A stretch of 64,000 nucleotides of DNA, taken from the NCBI GenBank assembly GCA_021325495.1, contig JAJPGZ010000009.1:1-64000 (forward strand), given 5' to 3'. Of this stretch, positions 38,261-46,696 are shown piece by piece; the first letter of the stretch is position 1; every line of letters starts with the position of its first letter. A model generated the notes under the pieces. The model saw only the letters and a list, made by a program, of their open reading frames with translations, was not told the DNA's origin and ran no database searches. The stretch comes from Spartobacteria bacterium (GTDB lineage Bacteria > Verrucomicrobiota > Verrucomicrobiia > Chthoniobacterales > UBA10450). The position numbers and the translations under genes were made by a program.

Positions 38261-39007
38261 ATGGACGATGGTAAATCCGTTAGGCCGCGCGGCCGGATCG
38301 TGATCGACATCGAAAACATCACGAAAGATTACGTGATGGGTGAGGAAACGGTGCGCGCGCTGCGTGGCGTGTCGCTGCAAATTCACGCGAACGAATACCT
38401 CGCCATCATGGGCCCGAGCGGCAGCGGCAAGTCGACGCTCATGAACATGCTCGGTTGTCTCGATACGCCGACATCTGGTCGATACGAGTTCAATGGCAAA
38501 AACGTCGCCGAGATGGATGACGACGAGCTGGCGGCGATCCGCAATCGCGAGATCGGTTTCGTGTTTCAAACGTTTAATCTCCTGCCAAGATCGACATCGT
38601 TACGTAACGTCGAGCTGCCGTTGATTTACGCCGGGATCGATCCGGATGAGCGCGAAGAGCGCGCGGCGCAGGCGCTGGCCGATGTTGGGCTGGGCGACCG
38701 GATTCAACACAAGCCTAACGAGCTCTCCGGCGGACAACGCCAGCGCGTCGCGATCGCACGCGCGCTCGTAAACCGGCCGTCGATTATTCTCGCCGACGAG
38801 CCCACGGGAAATCTCGATTCGAAAACCGGCGAAGAGATCATGGCCTTGCTCGAGGATTTGTACGAGCGCGGGAACACCATCATTCTCGTGACGCACGAAC
38901 GCGATATCGCTGCCCATGCGCGACGTACGGTGCATTTGCGCGACGGACTTATCGAAAGCGATCACGCCGGATTTATTCCTGAATTGGATTTAGAGACGGC
39001 CAGCTAA
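38261..39007 (+). CDS. ABC transporter ATP-binding protein, MacB/LolD type
   Basis: A 248-residue ATPase energising the neighbouring permeases. It has Walker [17 protein letters not shown], the Q-loop [11 protein letters not shown], the signature [15 protein letters not shown], Walker [13 protein letters not shown] and the switch His in LVTHERD. The MacB/LolD-type NLLPR and GNLDSKTG motifs fit export of peptides, antibiotics or lipoproteins. The stop overlaps a repeat copy at 39006-39015; another copy at 38587 is read as RST. Confidence 0.95.
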   Translation: MDDGKSVRPRGRIVIDIENITKDYVMGEETVRALRGVSLQIHANEYLAIMGPSGSGKSTLMNMLGCLDTPTSGRYEFNGKNVAEMDDDELAAIRNREIGFVFQTFNLLPRSTSLRNVELPLIYAGIDPDEREERAAQALADVGLGDRIQHKPNELSGGQRQRVAIARALVNRPSIILADEPTGNLDSKTGEEIMALLEDLYERGNTIILVTHERDIAAHARRTVHLRDGLIESDHAGFIPELDLETAS

Positions 39008-39038
39008 GATCGACAATGAGTATACGAGACGGAGTTTT

Positions 39039-39177
39039 GTTTCTGGGGAACGCAGGCCGCTGGCCTGCAGTCGCCGACAGCTTGCCGACGACAATCTCGC
39101 GGAGCGAACGGCAATTGCGGCGAAGATTTTTCGGCGGGCCGCCGAAAACAACAGGCCGGCGGCCTGTGCTCCCCAGA
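39039..39177. repeat. MITE/REP-like palindromic element, family 2, copy 2
   Basis: Same ends as 31264-31399: the left end contains CTGGGGAACGCAGGCCGCTG and the right end, reversed, reads CTCTGGGGAGCACAGGCCGC. The TTTTCGGCGG...CCGCCGAAAA hairpin is near the right end (about 39127-39148), while in copy 1 it is near the left. No frame crosses it. It sits between the ATPase and the first permease of the exporter operon. Confidence 0.85.
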
Positions 39178-39185
39178 GTTACATC

Positions 39186-40436
39186 GTGAAACGTTTTCTC
39201 TACGAGCTGACCGAAAGCTGGCGCATTGCCGCCGCGCAAATGCGCTCGAACATGACGCGCTCCACGCTCACCGCGCTCGGCGTCATCATCGGCATTATCG
39301 CGGTGACGTTGATGGGCACAGCGGTGAACGGCATCTCGACCGGGTTCGATAAAAGCATGGCCGTGCTCGGTGACGACGTGCTCTACGTCACGCAATGGCC
39401 GTGGAAGCCGGTGGATGATTGGTGGAATTATCGCGACCGCAAAAAAATCGAGACTGCGTATGCCGAAAAATTGAATCGCATGATCGACGCGACGCCGAAC
39501 TCGAATCTCGTTCTGGCCGTGCCGACATCGAGTTTGTTTCGTTCGATCAAATACGAAGGCAATCAGGTCGATAACGTGTTCGTCCTCGGGACGACGGCGG
39601 ATTTCATCGTAACATCGACAATCGATTGTAAGGAGGGGCGCTTCTTCAACGAAATCGAGTCACGCGGCGGCGCGAACGTCGTCGTCATTGGTTACGACGT
39701 GGCCGACGCGCTCTTTCCCGTGGAAGATCCGATCGACAAACAGGTGCTGATTAACGGTCAGCTTTTCAAGGTGGTGGGCGTGAATTCCCGCCAGGGAACA
39801 TTTCTCGGGTTGTTCAGCTGGGACTCGATGGTCGCGCTTCCGTTAGGCGCGTTTAACAAATACTTCAGCGGCAAACCGGAGTCGGATGTGCGCGTGAAAG
39901 TGAAAGACAAAACTAAAATCGCTGACGCCAAGGATGAGCTCACCGGATTGATGCGGCGCGCGCGCGGATTGCAGCCGGAACAGAAGGACGATTTCTCGAT
40001 CAACGAACAACAGGCATTCAAGAGCACACTTGATCCGGTAAAGAATTCCATCGCCATCGCCGGATTATTTATCACCGGTCTGGCGCTCTTCGTCGGCGCG
40101 ATCGGCATCATGAACATCACGTTTGTGAGTGTGAAAGAGCGCACAAAAGAAATCGGAACGCGCAAAGCGCTGGGCGCGCGGCGGCGCACCATCCTGCTGC
40201 AATTCCTCATCGAATCGACCGCGCTCTGTTTGTTAGGCGGATTCATCGGATTGGCCATCGCCTTTCTCTTGTGCACGGGAATCGCGAAGGCAGCGCCGTC
40301 CTTCCCGATCCACTTGTCGCTTGGCCTGGTCTTTACGAGCATGATCGTTTCCGTCCTCACCGGATTGTTTTCCGGTTTCGCGCCGGCCTGGTCGGCCTCG
40401 CGTCTCGATCCGGTGGCGGCGCTGCGATACGAATGA
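39186..40436 (+). CDS. ABC transporter permease, MacB/FtsX type (first)
   Basis: A 416-residue permease with the N-terminal helix (~20-45, TRSTLTALGVIIGIIAVTLM), a large periplasmic MacB-PCD domain (~50-280) and three C-terminal helices with the FtsX signature VKERTKEIGTRKALGARRRT. The last residues SRLDPVAALRYE are the usual family end. The start is GTG 39186. It works with the ATPase at 38261 and probably pairs with the related permease at 40922. The stop overlaps the GxxExxY gene start as ATGA. Confidence 0.93.
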   Translation: MKRFLYELTESWRIAAAQMRSNMTRSTLTALGVIIGIIAVTLMGTAVNGISTGFDKSMAVLGDDVLYVTQWPWKPVDDWWNYRDRKKIETAYAEKLNRMIDATPNSNLVLAVPTSSLFRSIKYEGNQVDNVFVLGTTADFIVTSTIDCKEGRFFNEIESRGGANVVVIGYDVADALFPVEDPIDKQVLINGQLFKVVGVNSRQGTFLGLFSWDSMVALPLGAFNKYFSGKPESDVRVKVKDKTKIADAKDELTGLMRRARGLQPEQKDDFSINEQQAFKSTLDPVKNSIAIAGLFITGLALFVGAIGIMNITFVSVKERTKEIGTRKALGARRRTILLQFLIESTALCLLGGFIGLAIAFLLCTGIAKAAPSFPIHLSLGLVFTSMIVSVLTGLFSGFAPAWSASRLDPVAALRYE

Positions 40437-40873
40437 GCAGATTAACCACAGAGACCACGGAGAACACGGAGTTGGAGAAAGAGGTTAATAAAGTCACTGA
40501 GGCCGTTATTGGATGCGCGATTGAGGTCCATCGCGAATTGGGGCCGGGACTTCTCGAATCCGCGTACGAAACTTGTCTTTGTCGCGAGCTCGCAATTTCT
40601 AAAATGGCTTTTGAATGTCAGCGGCCAATTCCGCTCGTCTATAAGGGGGTTAGGCTCGACTGCGGGTATCGCGCGGACCTGGTCGTCGCCAAGAGCGTCC
40701 TCGTCGAAGTGAAGGCAGTTGATCAGCTCAACACGATTCACGATGCGCAATTGCTCAGCTATCTGAAATTGAGCGGACTAAAAGTTGGCCTGCTTATTAA
40801 TTTCAACGTGCGCGTATTGATCCACGGAATTCGTCGAAAAGTCATCGGGGAACCAGGTGAAGTCTCTTTATAG
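40433..40873 (+). CDS. GxxExxY family protein (PD-(D/E)XK nuclease fold)
   Basis: A 146-residue protein with the motif GPGLLESAYETCL that names the family and, further on, GYRADLVVAKSVLVEVKAVD, the D...ExK arrangement of a PD-(D/E)XK nuclease fold. The cellular role of the family is not established. The start ATG overlaps the permease stop, and the N-terminal residues LTTETTENTE are encoded by the left inverted repeat that bounds the gene. It interrupts an otherwise continuous exporter operon between two homologous permeases, so it looks like an inserted cassette. Confidence 0.85.
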   Translation: MSRLTTETTENTELEKEVNKVTEAVIGCAIEVHRELGPGLLESAYETCLCRELAISKMAFECQRPIPLVYKGVRLDCGYRADLVVAKSVLVEVKAVDQLNTIHDAQLLSYLKLSGLKVGLLINFNVRVLIHGIRRKVIGEPGEVSL

Positions 40874-40900
40874 CTCCGTGCGCTCCGTGATCTCCGTGGT
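40445..40900. mobile_element. Candidate cassette: GxxExxY gene between imperfect terminal inverted repeats
   Basis: The left arm is 40445-40471 (begins ACCACAGAGACCACGGAG) and the right arm 40874-40900 (reverse complement begins ACCACGGAGATCACGGAG). The arms match at 23 of 27 positions and each is built of three ~9-bp ACCACGGAG-like units. The right arm begins directly after the gene's stop. There is no transposase in the cassette, and target-site duplications are not obvious to me. Confidence 0.6.
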
Positions 40901-40921
40901 TCCTCTTCCGTAAGATCGACA

Positions 40922-42163
<1,242 letters not shown>

Positions 42164-42206
42164 CACGGCCGCGCGTCTCTTCGTAAGCGAAGAAGGCATA
42201 CCCACG

Positions 42207-42236
42207 GCGCAACGTTTGCGCTAAGCTGTCTTTTCC
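42207..42236 (+). terminator. Weak intrinsic terminator candidate after the exporter operon
   Basis: GCGCAA-CGT-TTGCGC (42207-42221) forms a perfect 6-bp stem followed, after a few bases, by CTTTTCCCC. A second short hairpin (TCTTCG/CGAAGA) lies just upstream at 42178-42193. The T-run is short, so the call is tentative. Confidence 0.35.
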
Positions 42237-42243
42237 CCGCTCT

Positions 42244-44268
42244 GTGCCTGCGAAATCTGTCCCTTCAACTGCAAGATCGACATCGTCCGGTGGCATTCTG
42301 CTTATCGAAGAGTATGACGCACTGGCCGCGGCCATTCGCTCGGCCCTGAAGAAATTTGCGCCGCAATCTGCGGTCGTTGTCGCGCGCACGTTGGATGAAG
42401 CCGCCGCCTCGCTTCAATCGGCAACACCCGATCTGATCATCATCGATTTCGATCCTGCATTTTCGGGTCTGACAACATTTTTGCTGCAAGCGCGCAAGAA
42501 TTGTCCGGACGCGAGCGCAATTCTCATCGGCAGTGGAATCAAGAGCGACACTGCGCTGGAGTTCCGTCGCTTCGGCGCCGTGCAATTTTTGCCGAAGCCG
42601 TACGAGATCGCCGATTTCGGCGCGACTGTGCAAACGTTGCTCGCGATCGATGTCGAGGAGACGCATGCCACGTTGCACTCGTTAGGCGTGGCGGACGTCA
42701 CGCTCGCGCAATGCGCCGGCGCACGCAGCATCGTGCTCGAAGTCGAGGCGGATGGTAAACGCGGCGAAATTTACATTCAGGATGGCGAGATCGTTCAGGC
42801 GAAAACGGGGCAGCGAAAGGACGGGCCCGCACTGAAAGAGATGTTTGCGTGGAACGACGCGAAGATAATTGAAACTGAAGCTGCGGGTTCAACCAAGCGC
42901 AGCATTCGCGAAACTTGGATCGACATCTTCTTTTCGTCGTTAAATGAGCCGAAGCCGCGGCGAATTCCTGCGCGAGTGCAACCTGTCCCACCGCCGCCAC
43001 CGGTCGAAATCACTCCGCCCGCGCCGATCGAAGTTGCGCCGCCTCCGGTTGAAGTTAAGAGGCCACCACCGCCGCCCGTCGAAGCCGCACCACCCCGGCC
43101 ACCGCCAAAGACTGGAAAGAAAATCGTCATCATCGACGACACAGAAATGTTGCTCCTGTTTGTCGAAGACGCACTCACCTTCGCCGATCCGCAACTCCGC
43201 GTCACGACGGCGCCGACCGGCATCACCGGTTTGAAGGAAATCGATTCGCTCCAACCTGATCTGGTGTTGCTCGATTACAGTTTGCCCGACATCAACGGCG
43301 ATGAAGTTTGCCGCCGTCTGTTGCGTGATGAACGCACGGCGCGCATTCCGGTCGTCATGATGTCCGGACACGTTGCCGAAATGACCGCAGCGGCCGAGGC
43401 GTTCCCGAACATCGTCGCGACAATTGCCAAACCATTTATGTCTGAGGCGATGGTCGCGCTCGTGCAGCAAACGCTCACGCTCGGTTTGCGGCCGAAGCCA
43501 AAACCAGCGCCACCGAAAGCGCCGCCACCACCGGCGCCGGTCGTTAGGCTAAAACCAAAGCCAGTCGCGGCCGAACCAAAAATCGTTAGGCCGAAACCGG
43601 CGCCAGCTCCACCACCGCCGTCGCCGGTTCCCATAAGATCGACAATCGCACCTCCCGAGCCCGAAACGCAGCCCCGGCTCGCAAGCGACGAAGTGCGGAA
43701 TTCGATTGCCACGCCCGTTATTTCAAAAGCCGGGAGCGAAGTGGTGCTCGGACTTTATCTCGAGGTCGTCGCCATGCGCCTCACGCCGACCCTGCGTATG
43801 GGCACGATTCGCGCCCGTCCCTCGTCTTTCACCGTTTCGCTTCATATTTCGCCCGCGACGATTCCGGCAGAAATCGCGTTCGAACTCGGGCGCACCGAGC
43901 TCGACGCGAATAATCGCGTGAACAAACTGCGTCTCGTTCCCACGCGCCGTCCCTTCGAGCGGCGGGAGACGCACGCCGCCGTGCAGGTTGGTGCGCTAAA
44001 TTTCGTGCCGCAAGATTCCCGCGGACAAGTTCAGCTCACTCCGAGCGCAGATGCGCCGATGACGATGCATTTGCTCGCGCATCTCGATCTCGCCGGTGTC
44101 GAGTTGTCCACGAACTTCGAACTCGGACAAATCGTTTTACAAAGCCGCTCGCAAACGGTGCGTGTCACGCTCGGGTCGGAACAAACGGGTGTGTTTTGCG
44201 AAATCGCCGGCGTCCGTCTCGATGCGAACGGCCGCATCTCCGAGATGCTGCTCAATCCGCTGAAATAG
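42244..44268 (+). CDS. Double-receiver regulatory protein with DUF4388-like domain and Pro-rich linkers
   Basis: A 674-residue cytoplasmic protein starting at GTG 42244. Receiver 1 (~18-125) has the phospho-acceptor Asp in LIIIDFDPAF and Lys in LPKPYE. A DUF4388-like domain (~135-235) has GKRGEIYIQDGEIVQA, followed by a proline-rich linker (~245-295). Receiver 2 (~298-415) has its Asp in LVLLDYSLPD and Lys in IAKPF. A second proline-rich stretch (~420-480) leads to a ~190-residue beta-rich C-terminal domain unknown to me. No DNA-binding domain is seen. A role in motility, cell-surface or phosphorelay signalling is plausible but inferred. Confidence 0.85.
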   Translation: MPAKSVPSTARSTSSGGILLIEEYDALAAAIRSALKKFAPQSAVVVARTLDEAAASLQSATPDLIIIDFDPAFSGLTTFLLQARKNCPDASAILIGSGIKSDTALEFRRFGAVQFLPKPYEIADFGATVQTLLAIDVEETHATLHSLGVADVTLAQCAGARSIVLEVEADGKRGEIYIQDGEIVQAKTGQRKDGPALKEMFAWNDAKIIETEAAGSTKRSIRETWIDIFFSSLNEPKPRRIPARVQPVPPPPPVEITPPAPIEVAPPPVEVKRPPPPPVEAAPPRPPPKTGKKIVIIDDTEMLLLFVEDALTFADPQLRVTTAPTGITGLKEIDSLQPDLVLLDYSLPDINGDEVCRRLLRDERTARIPVVMMSGHVAEMTAAAEAFPNIVATIAKPFMSEAMVALVQQTLTLGLRPKPKPAPPKAPPPPAPVVRLKPKPVAAEPKIVRPKPAPAPPPPSPVPIRSTIAPPEPETQPRLASDEVRNSIATPVISKAGSEVVLGLYLEVVAMRLTPTLRMGTIRARPSSFTVSLHISPATIPAEIAFELGRTELDANNRVNKLRLVPTRRPFERRETHAAVQVGALNFVPQDSRGQVQLTPSADAPMTMHLLAHLDLAGVELSTNFELGQIVLQSRSQTVRVTLGSEQTGVFCEIAGVRLDANGRISEMLLNPLK

Positions 44269-44283
44269 CGATTGTCGATCTTG

Positions 44284-45579
44284 TCAGGTCAGCCCGAGCG
44301 CCGCGAATGTTTGATCGACATGTGCCAGGTGGATGTCGAGCGAACACAAGCGATCGATTTCTTTCGCCGCTAATTTCGAAGTGATCTCCGGTTCCTGTTT
44401 TGCGTTCTCCGCGAAAGTCCCCTCGCCTTTCCACGTCTTCATCGCCGCGCGTTGCACCGCTTCGTAGGCGGCCTTGCGCTCGGAACCCGCGCGCGTGAGC
44501 GCGAGCAAAATCGATTGGCTGTGATACAGACCTTTCGTTAGGCCGAGGTTCTTTTCCATGTTCTCGGGATAAACCTGCAAGCCCGCGACGACGTCGCGCA
44601 ATTTCACCAGCATGTAATCAAGCAGCGTGCACGAGTCCGGCAAAATGATCCGCTCCGCGCTCGAATGGCTAATGTCGCGCTCATGCCACAGCGCCACATT
44701 CTCCAATGCGACAACGCTGTTGCCGCGAATCACGCGCGCGAGTCCGCTCAAACGCTCGTTCGTGATCGGATTGCGTTTGTGCGGCATGGCCGAGCTGCCT
44801 TTTTGGCCGGCCGCGAAAAATTCTTCCACTTCGAGAACTTCCGTGCGCTGCAAATGTCGAAACTCCGTCGCCCAGCGATCGATGCTCGATGCGATCAGCG
44901 CGAGAGTGGTCATGAATTCGGCGTGACGATCCCGTTGCACGATTTGCGTCGAGATCGTGTCCGGCTTCAAGCCGAGTTTCTGACAAACGCTGCGCTCAAC
45001 TTTTGGATCGAGATGCGCGTGCGTGCCGACTGCGCCGCTCAGTTTTCCGACGGCGACGCGCTCTCGCGTTTGCTTCAATCGCTCTTCCGCGCGACCGAAC
45101 TCATCATACATGAGTGCGAGTTTGAGACCGAACGTGATCGGCTCGGCATGGATGCCGTGACTGCGGCCGATCATCGGCGTCATTTTGTAGCGCTTGGCCT
45201 GGTCGGCGATTGTCGATCTTAGCTGCTCCAGGTCGGCTGCGAGAATGTCGCTCGACTGCGTGAGCTGGACCGCGAGCGTCGTATCGAGAATGTCCGAACT
45301 CGTTAGGCCTTGATGGATCCAACGCGCGGCCGGTCCGACCGATTCGGCCACGTTCTCGAGAAATGCGATGACGTCGTGATTCGTCCGCTTTTCGATTTCA
45401 AGAATCTCGGGAATGGAAAACTTGGCGCGCTTGCGAATTGTCGCCGCGTCCTCTTTCGGAATTTGGCCGAGCTCGGCCATGGCTTCGCACGCGAGCGTCT
45501 CGATCTCGAGCCAGATGCCGAATTTGTTTTCGTCCGACCAGATGCGTCGCATCTCCGGTCGGGAATAACGATCAATCAC
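44284..45579 (-). CDS. purB: Adenylosuccinate lyase
   Basis: Acts twice in purine synthesis (SAICAR to AICAR, adenylosuccinate to AMP). The 431-residue protein has the family signature GSSAMPHKRNPITNERLSGL near residue 265 and the catalytic region HQGLTSSDILDT near 90, with GRSHGIHAEPITFG near 140. The length and start (MIDRYSRPEMRRIWSDENKF) are typical. It converges on the double-receiver gene and is followed by only 15 nt, which hold a repeat copy. No purine operon surrounds it. Confidence 0.96.
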   Translation of the reverse strand: MIDRYSRPEMRRIWSDENKFGIWLEIETLACEAMAELGQIPKEDAATIRKRAKFSIPEILEIEKRTNHDVIAFLENVAESVGPAARWIHQGLTSSDILDTTLAVQLTQSSDILAADLEQLRSTIADQAKRYKMTPMIGRSHGIHAEPITFGLKLALMYDEFGRAEERLKQTRERVAVGKLSGAVGTHAHLDPKVERSVCQKLGLKPDTISTQIVQRDRHAEFMTTLALIASSIDRWATEFRHLQRTEVLEVEEFFAAGQKGSSAMPHKRNPITNERLSGLARVIRGNSVVALENVALWHERDISHSSAERIILPDSCTLLDYMLVKLRDVVAGLQVYPENMEKNLGLTKGLYHSQSILLALTRAGSERKAAYEAVQRAAMKTWKGEGTFAENAKQEPEITSKLAAKEIDRLCSLDIHLAHVDQTFAALGLT

Positions 45580-45591
45580 GCGGCGACTTTA

Positions 45592-45612
45592 TGTCATTCG
45601 CTCGATATGACA
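45592..45612. repeat. Short palindromic relic of the GTCATTC repeat family
   Basis: TGTCATTCGCTCGATATGAC is nearly palindromic and resembles the outer ends of the 28279-28349 repeat. It lies in the purB upstream region. Confidence 0.45.
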
Positions 45613-45657
45613 AAAAGCGAAAACAAAAATCGCTCCGGCGACAAAGCACCGGAGCGA
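45611..45657 (-). terminator. Intrinsic terminator of the 60-aa protein gene
   Basis: On the minus strand, a perfect 9-bp stem TCGCTCCGG/CCGGAGCGA (45630-45638 and 45649-45657, 10-nt loop) is followed by TTTTTGTTTTCGC. It lies 28 nt past the stop of the gene at 45686-45868, so it isolates that gene from purB. Confidence 0.8.
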
Positions 45658-45685
45658 CTTCGGAAAGTCGATTGTCGATCTTACC

Positions 45686-45868
45686 CTAGCAAACCTTGGC
45701 GCGGATGAACTTGCCGTTGTCGTTCACGCGAACACGGCCACTGCCGAGCAGGTCCGCCACCGTGGCGACGGTCTCTTTTGTGTTCTTCGTGCACGAGCTG
45801 ACCGCGAGAATCAGGTCGCCGAGTGAGAGTTTTGTACGGGGTTTGAGGATTTGTTTGGTCGTTTTCAT
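45686..45868 (-). CDS. Small conserved-looking protein, 60 aa
   Basis: The start at 45868 gives MKTTKQILKPRTKLSLGDLI; an alternative ATG lies four codons upstream. The core LILAVSSCTKNTKETVATVA followed by DLLGSGRVRV is compact and helix-strand in character, with no membrane segment. I recognise no family. It has its own strong terminator downstream and an operator-rich upstream region with a promoter-like element, so it appears to be an independently regulated single-gene unit. A DNA-binding or regulatory role is possible but not shown. Confidence 0.75.
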   Translation of the reverse strand: MKTTKQILKPRTKLSLGDLILAVSSCTKNTKETVATVADLLGSGRVRVNDNGKFIRAKVC

Positions 45869-45936
45869 GAGCAAGCTCACGGATTTAGAGCAAATGAGGT
45901 GCCATTTTGTTCAAACAAACTTCTCCGAGGGTAAAA

Positions 45937-45965
45937 TTTATCAGACGCGGCGGTAATGGTGTCAG
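45937..45965 (-). promoter_or_regulatory. Promoter candidate for the 60-aa protein gene
   Basis: On the minus strand a -35-like CTGACA (45965-45960) and a -10-like GATAAA (45942-45937) are 17 bp apart, about 70 nt before the start codon. The -35 box overlaps one of the TGTCA half-sites of the operator-like cluster. Confidence 0.4.
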
Positions 45966-46005
45966 CCCTGACGCAATTCTGACATTCCTGTCAGACCTTT
46001 GACAC
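45960..46005. promoter_or_regulatory. Cluster of TGTCA/TGACA half-sites, operator-like
   Basis: A perfect inverted repeat TCTGACA-TTCC-TGTCAGA lies at 45978-45995. Next to it are GTCAG-CC-CTGAC at 45961-45972 and another TTTGACAC at about 45998-46005, giving five half-sites in 46 nt. This is typical of a dimeric repressor or activator site, here just upstream of and overlapping the promoter candidate. Confidence 0.55.
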
Positions 46006-46015
46006 CTTTTGCCAA

Positions 46016-46642
46016 TCAATTCCGCCGATGCATCACCCGCATTGCGAATAAATACAGCGCCGCAAACACGAGCACGCAGAGCAAAATCCAATTCGATTGG
46101 CCTTTGATAAATTGGACAAGGCCTTCCGGATTCGACAACAAATCGGGCTGGCGTTTGAACGCTTGTGCGCCCAGATAAGCCAGGATCGCGTTCGCTACGG
46201 CCGCCCCGGCGATCGTCACCGCGCTAAACGTGGCGAAGTTCATCCGCACGATCCCCGCCGGAATGGAAATGAAATGGCGAACGATCGGCAGAATTCGCGC
46301 GAAGAAAATTCCGCCTGCTTCGTAGTCCTTCAACCACGCTTCGGCCCTTTCGAGCTTGTGTTCGTTTATGAGCAGGAACCTGCCGTAACGAATGAGCAGC
46401 GGCCGGCCTAACCAACGCGACAGCCAATACATCAGCATCGCGCCGAGATACGAACCGAATGTCCCGGCGATGAGAACGCCGGCAAAACTCAAATCACCGC
46501 GCGCCGCCAGAAACGCGGCGGGCGGAATGACCGCTTCGGCCGGCACCGGCAACGGCGTGCTGCCGAGCGCCATCAACGCGATGATGCCGAGATATCCGCC
46601 GGTCAGGACCCAATTGAACCACGTCTCGATGAGATGATGCAT
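46016..46642 (-). CDS. DedA family membrane protein
   Basis: A 208-residue membrane protein of the SNARE-associated/DedA family. The start at 46642 gives MHHLIETWFNWVLTGGYLGI; the longer frame is a shadow of the divergent exporter. Family features are the E...P motif in PLPVPAEAVIPPAAFLAARG, GAMLMYWLSRWLGR, and the FFARILPIVRHFISIPAGI segment with the conserved Arg. DedA proteins support membrane-lipid flipping and envelope homeostasis. It is divergent from the ABC exporter with a 54-nt gap. Confidence 0.92.
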   Translation of the reverse strand: MHHLIETWFNWVLTGGYLGIIALMALGSTPLPVPAEAVIPPAAFLAARGDLSFAGVLIAGTFGSYLGAMLMYWLSRWLGRPLLIRYGRFLLINEHKLERAEAWLKDYEAGGIFFARILPIVRHFISIPAGIVRMNFATFSAVTIAGAAVANAILAYLGAQAFKRQPDLLSNPEGLVQFIKGQSNWILLCVLVFAALYLFAMRVMHRRN

Positions 46643-46696
46643 GTTGTCTTTGCGCGCGAAGTCGGGGAATCTCCCGAAACCCAACCGCAAATCAAC

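Noticed and set aside
39008-39185. A small gene in the gap between the exporter ATPase and first permease.
   Set aside because: The gap is explained by a repeat copy and the family 2 palindromic element, and no frame with a plausible start spans it.
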